DNA of 64,000 bases from Deltaproteobacteria bacterium (GTDB lineage: Bacteria > Desulfobacterota > Binatia > Binatales > Binataceae), in NCBI GenBank assembly GCA_021831785.1, contig JAKBMB010000026.1, forward strand, positions 124,001 to 188,000, in the 5' to 3' direction. The notes beneath the pieces are model-generated. The model worked only from the letters and a program-made list of their open reading frames with translations, was not told the origin of the DNA and did not search any database. A program made the translations under genes and the position numbers. This document shows positions 60,848 to 64,000 of the stretch, one piece after another (the first letter of the stretch is position 1; each line of letters begins with the position of its first letter).

Positions 60848-63211
60848 CTAGCGATAAATTTCGACTAGGCCGATTAGCCCAAGCTCGCGGTAGCGCTCCA
60901 CCAAATAGCCCTTAATCTCTTTGACCGTGGGCATCTGCAGAATATCCCGAGCAATCGCGCGAGTGGTCTCGTAGTCCGCTTCGCGGATAAGCTTGCGCAC
61001 CACGGGAATGAACACGGGGCTTAAGCTTAGCTGATCGAAGCCTATCCCGGTCAGCAACAACGTGGCCATCGGGTCGCCAGCCATTTCACCGCACAGGCTG
61101 ATGCTTTTGCCTTCGGCGTGCGCCACCGTCACCACCTCGTTGAGCCCAGCCAACACAGCGGGATGAAGTGGTTCGAATAGCGGCGCCACCTTCGCGTTGT
61201 TTCGATCAACCGCCAGCATGAACTGGATGAGGTCGTTAGTGCCGACCGAAAAGAAGTCCACCTCGGACACTAACCGCGCCGCAAGCCATAAGGCGGAAGG
61301 CACTTCGATCATTATACCGACTTTTACGTTGGGATTATGCTCTATTCCCTCGCGCGCCAGGCTCTCTGCCGCCTCGGCCAGCAATGCCTTGGCGCCGCGC
61401 AACTCCTCGACGCTGGATATCATCGGGAACAAAAGCTGCACCGGATAATTGGCCGCAGCGCGCAGGATCGCCCGCAACTGAACCTTGAACAGTTCCGGCA
61501 TTTCCAGCGAGATGCGGATGGAGCGCCATCCCAGAAACGGGTTCTCCTCCCGCGGCGCGCGCAGATAGGCCGGATATTTGTCGGCCCCCAAATCCAGCGT
61601 GCGAATGGTTACCGGCTTGCCGCCCGCTGCTTCCAGAACTTCCCGATAGATGCCCAGTTGTTCATGCTCGTCCGGGAAGTCGTCGCAGGTAAGAAAAGTG
61701 AACTCGGAGCGATAGAGCCCGATGCCCTCCGCGCCGTAGCGAAGCGCCAATGCGACGTCGCTCTTGAGCGCAATATTAGCCAGCAGCTCGACTTTATGGC
61801 CGTCCTTGGTCACCGCCGGCAATCCTTGCTCGGCCAGCAATTCCTGGCGCAGCGCCTGATAACGTTTGACAATGCGCGCGTATTCGCGCTCAATCTCCGC
61901 GCTCGGTCTGAGGTAAACGATCCCCGAGTTGCCGTCGACGATGAGCTCATCGCCCGTGGCTACCGCCTCGGTTACCCGGTCAACTCCAACCACCGCCGGA
62001 ATTTCGAACGCCCGCGCCAGAATCGTCGCGTGCGAGGTAACGCCGCCGGACTGAAGCACGATCGCAGCCAAGTTTTTGTGCGGGATCAGAGCCAATTCCG
62101 ACAGCGTCAAGTCATCGGCCACCAGCACGGTGGGCCGTTTGAACGCGGCTACGCTGTCCTCCTGAGCCATATGGCGGATCAAGCGCGCACCGAGGTCGCG
62201 TAAATCCGTGCTGCGATCACGCAGGTAGCCGTCCCTAATCGCGCTGAGCTCCGCCCCGAGCTTGTCAATCACGCGCATGACCGCGCTCTCGGCGGCATAG
62301 CCGGCGCGAATCTGGTCGCGAATCTTACCGATGAACTCCTCGTCTTCCAACACCAATCGGTGGCTGTCAAAGATTCGCAGCTCGGCCTTGGCCATCAACG
62401 GCGTCATCAAGCGCTTAAGCCTGTCAAGCTCCGCGCGCGCGTGCGCCACCGCCTCGTCAAACCGCTTAAGCTCAGCCGTCGGACTCGAGGCGCGCGTTGC
62501 GCGGTCGACACTATCATGCGCGGCCTCGGCCAGACGGGCGCAACCGTGCCCAAAACCGGGCGAGGCGGCCAAGCCTACCAGGCGCGGCCGCCTAATTTTT
62601 GGCGGGGCCACGCGCCTGGTCTTGCCGCCGACTTTCTCGAAGTTCTTGAGCTGGCGGTTGGCCTCTATCATCCGGCGCCGGTACTCGTCGCGCTCTTTTT
62701 CCTTGGTGATTAGTGCTTCGCGCAGGTTGAAATGGGAAAGAATCTGCGCCGCTTGATTGCATGCGGTGCGCAAAAGCCTCACCTCGTCGGCGTGGAAATC
62801 GCGCGTGCGTAGCGTCTGCACCACCAGCACGCCGATCGGCTTTCGCTGCGCGCCGAGCACCGGCACGCCGAGGAACGAATGAAAGCGCTCCTCGCCGGTT
62901 TCGGGAAAATATTTGTAGCGCGGATGGCTTATCGCGTCCGCTACCGCCACCGGCTGCATCTTTTCCAATACGAGTCCCACCAAGCCTTCGCTTATGCGCA
63001 GCGAGACCGCGCCCACCGAACCGCGGTCCAGCCCCACGGTCGCTCGAAGCACTAGGCGCTGGCTAGTCGGGTCCAGCAAGTAGAAGGAGCAGACCTCGGT
63101 CTCCATGCCGTTGGCAATGGTTGAAACCAACGCGTCCAATGTCGCCCGCACGTCATCGTCCGGGTTGCTAGCCAGGCGGGATATATCTTCGACTAAGGCT
63201 AAGCGATCCAT
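60848..63211 (-). CDS. ptsP: PEP-protein phosphotransferase PtsP (EI-Ntr), GAF plus Enzyme I
   Basis: The 787-residue protein has an N-terminal GAF domain (about 5-155) typical of NifA-like PtsP, an EI N-domain (about 205-350), the phosphohistidine segment G-G-V-T-S-H394-A-T-I-L-A-R-A-F-E-I-P, and a C-terminal PEP-binding barrel with G-T-N-D-L-I-Q-F and the active Cys in L-C-G-E-M-A-G-D-P. This is the first enzyme of the nitrogen PTS, which responds to glutamine/2-oxoglutarate. The kinase gene at 59565 converges on it. Confidence 0.93.
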   Translation of the reverse strand: MDRLALVEDISRLASNPDDDVRATLDALVSTIANGMETEVCSFYLLDPTSQRLVLRATVGLDRGSVGAVSLRISEGLVGLVLEKMQPVAVADAISHPRYKYFPETGEERFHSFLGVPVLGAQRKPIGVLVVQTLRTRDFHADEVRLLRTACNQAAQILSHFNLREALITKEKERDEYRRRMIEANRQLKNFEKVGGKTRRVAPPKIRRPRLVGLAASPGFGHGCARLAEAAHDSVDRATRASSPTAELKRFDEAVAHARAELDRLKRLMTPLMAKAELRIFDSHRLVLEDEEFIGKIRDQIRAGYAAESAVMRVIDKLGAELSAIRDGYLRDRSTDLRDLGARLIRHMAQEDSVAAFKRPTVLVADDLTLSELALIPHKNLAAIVLQSGGVTSHATILARAFEIPAVVGVDRVTEAVATGDELIVDGNSGIVYLRPSAEIEREYARIVKRYQALRQELLAEQGLPAVTKDGHKVELLANIALKSDVALALRYGAEGIGLYRSEFTFLTCDDFPDEHEQLGIYREVLEAAGGKPVTIRTLDLGADKYPAYLRAPREENPFLGWRSIRISLEMPELFKVQLRAILRAAANYPVQLLFPMISSVEELRGAKALLAEAAESLAREGIEHNPNVKVGIMIEVPSALWLAARLVSEVDFFSVGTNDLIQFMLAVDRNNAKVAPLFEPLHPAVLAGLNEVVTVAHAEGKSISLCGEMAGDPMATLLLTGIGFDQLSLSPVFIPVVRKLIREADYETTRAIARDILQMPTVKEIKGYLVERYRELGLIGLVEIYR

Positions 63212-63444
63212 GACGTTGGCTTCTTTAGACGCCCAATCGTCTCGACCCGGCGCGCCGAAAGGCTGGCCTCATTCTAACCTGCCCCAGCCGCTGCCTCAAC
63301 TTAAACCTTCGCCTTAAAGCTCAAGCGCGGCAAATGCGCCAGGAACTCCGGCCGGCGCCGCCGCCCAAGGCGGATAAAATGAAAGCCGAGCTCGTGGCCG
63401 AGATGGCCAGCGAGGGGGCCAGGCCGTTCCGCCCGCTCGGGCTT

Positions 63445-64000
63445 TCACTTCGAAAGTTGCGCGCGCGGCTCGGGCTCGAATTCGAGGAAATACTGGTACG
63501 GCAAAAAGTGATGCTCGCGCACCAGCCGGTAGCCGGCCGCGCGAAACTCGCCGATCATCTCCTCGCGCGAGATCTTATCGGCGGGCGGCGGGCCGACCGG
63601 AAGCGTCTTCTTTTTGAAGTCAACAACCACCACCCGCCCGCCGGGTCTTAGCCCCGGAGCAAGCCGGCGGAAATAGGCGACGCGGTGCTCCAGGTGATGA
63701 AGAGTGTCGCAGAAGAACACGGCGTCGACCGAGCGGGGCGCAAGGCCAGGGTCATCGGCCTTGACCAGTCGTGCTTGGTAATCTTTCGCCCCGAGCCGCT
63801 TCGCGTCGGTCTTCATATAAGCCACCATCGCGGGCTCGACGTCGAGCCCGATCGCCTCTCCGCTGGGAGCGACCGCGCTTGCAAAGCGGCGCGTGAAATA
63901 GCCGGTTCCCGCGCCGATATCGGCCACCGTCTGCCCGGGCCTCAGGTTGAGCGCGCGCACCACTTCGCCTGGCTTCTGCCATTTCGTGCGCGCGGGCGAC
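63445..64000 (-). CDS. Class I SAM-dependent methyltransferase, 5' end outside window
   Basis: The minus-strand frame enters from the window edge with K-W-Q-K-P-G-E-V-V-R-A-L before the SAM-binding motif I V-A-D-I-G-A-G-T-G-Y-F. It continues with a motif II-type A-I-G-L-D-V-E-P and D-A-V-F-F-C-D-T-L-H-H-L. It resembles small UbiE/ArsM-like methyltransferases that begin with a R-x-x-W-Q-x-P-x-x-V segment. The C-terminus is complete; the start lies beyond position 64000. The acceptor is unknown. Confidence 0.82.
   Translation of the reverse strand, partial: SPARTKWQKPGEVVRALNLRPGQTVADIGAGTGYFTRRFASAVAPSGEAIGLDVEPAMVAYMKTDAKRLGAKDYQARLVKADDPGLAPRSVDAVFFCDTLHHLEHRVAYFRRLAPGLRPGGRVVVVDFKKKTLPVGPPPADKISREEMIGEFRAAGYRLVREHHFLPYQYFLEFEPEPRAQLSK

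Noticed and set aside
1-64000. CRISPR arrays and rRNA genes
   Set aside because: No regularly spaced short repeats and no rRNA-like stretch were seen on reading the window; the only long exact repeat I found is the 614-bp pair.

Overview
The window is GC-rich, densely packed and bacterial. Its housekeeping genes (murein recycling, PBP1B-type synthase, IspF, MoeA, PtsP) indicate a Gram-negative cell wall and a non-mevalonate isoprenoid route. A DUF6178 protein, several LLM-class flavin oxidoreductases, a decayed F420 gene (cofD) and an MSMEG_0565-type glycosyltransferase suggest an uncultured soil lineage of deltaproteobacterial/Binatota type. That placement is an inference from gene content only.

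Layout. (1) 1-9.2 kb: LD-carboxypeptidase, serine hydrolase and Mpl, then an LLM oxidoreductase, a Nudix CoA pyrophosphatase and a bifunctional penicillin-binding protein. (2) 9.2-15.3 kb: a decayed accessory stretch with a transposase relic containing a perfect fold-back palindrome, a nitroreductase-family gene, a frameshifted cofD relic, small conserved hypotheticals (one DUF6398), a tRNA 3'-end fragment and a frameshifted membrane-protein gene. (3) 15.6-27.6 kb: a catabolic island with a GntR/FCD regulator, an Ldh2-type dehydrogenase, an Fe-alcohol dehydrogenase, a deleted aldehyde dehydrogenase, a complete sugar-type ABC importer, an SMP-30 lactonase and an isochorismatase-fold protein. 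A tRNA 3' fragment lies on one side and a trbF conjugation relic on the other, so it looks like an eroded integrative element. (4) 27.6-48.4 kb: the most interesting region, described below. (5) 48.4-64 kb: an IS110 relic beside tRNA-Ser(CGA), a lipoprotein/papain-like protease/membrane-protein module, and then housekeeping genes (DUF6178, ispF, moeA, a MltD-like transglycosylase, an NtrB-like kinase, ptsP and a partial methyltransferase).

Central system. A sigma-54 activator (30164-31792, minus strand) lies between two outward-pointing candidate sigma-54 promoters. The minus-strand promoter leads to an MSMEG_0565-type glycosyltransferase and a short FdrA-N-like gene. The plus-strand promoter leads to a 16-kb run of co-directional genes in three blocks. 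Block one is bacterial coenzyme M biosynthesis: an unknown Cys-rich protein, phosphosulfolactate synthase (XcbB/ComA), an aspartase/fumarase-superfamily lyase (XcbC-like), and one polypeptide fusing a second lyase (XcbD-like) to a PLP enzyme (XcbE-like). Block two is DUF1116 (AllG/YlbE), FdrA and carbamate kinase, the core of the oxamate-carbamoyltransferase system. Block three is the Nit1C (Sll0783-0787 / MSMEG_0565-0572) gene set without its nitrilase: GNAT, AIR-synthase-like, Sll0783-like protein, radical SAM, plus an amidohydrolase. A disulfide-reductase-family flavoprotein closes the run.

My reading, which is inference, is a nitrogen-scavenging or C-N-bond-processing pathway that makes its own coenzyme M as a thiol carrier and releases carbamoyl phosphate for carbamate kinase. 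The Sll0783-like gene is present twice inside a perfect 614-bp direct repeat flanking the amidohydrolase.
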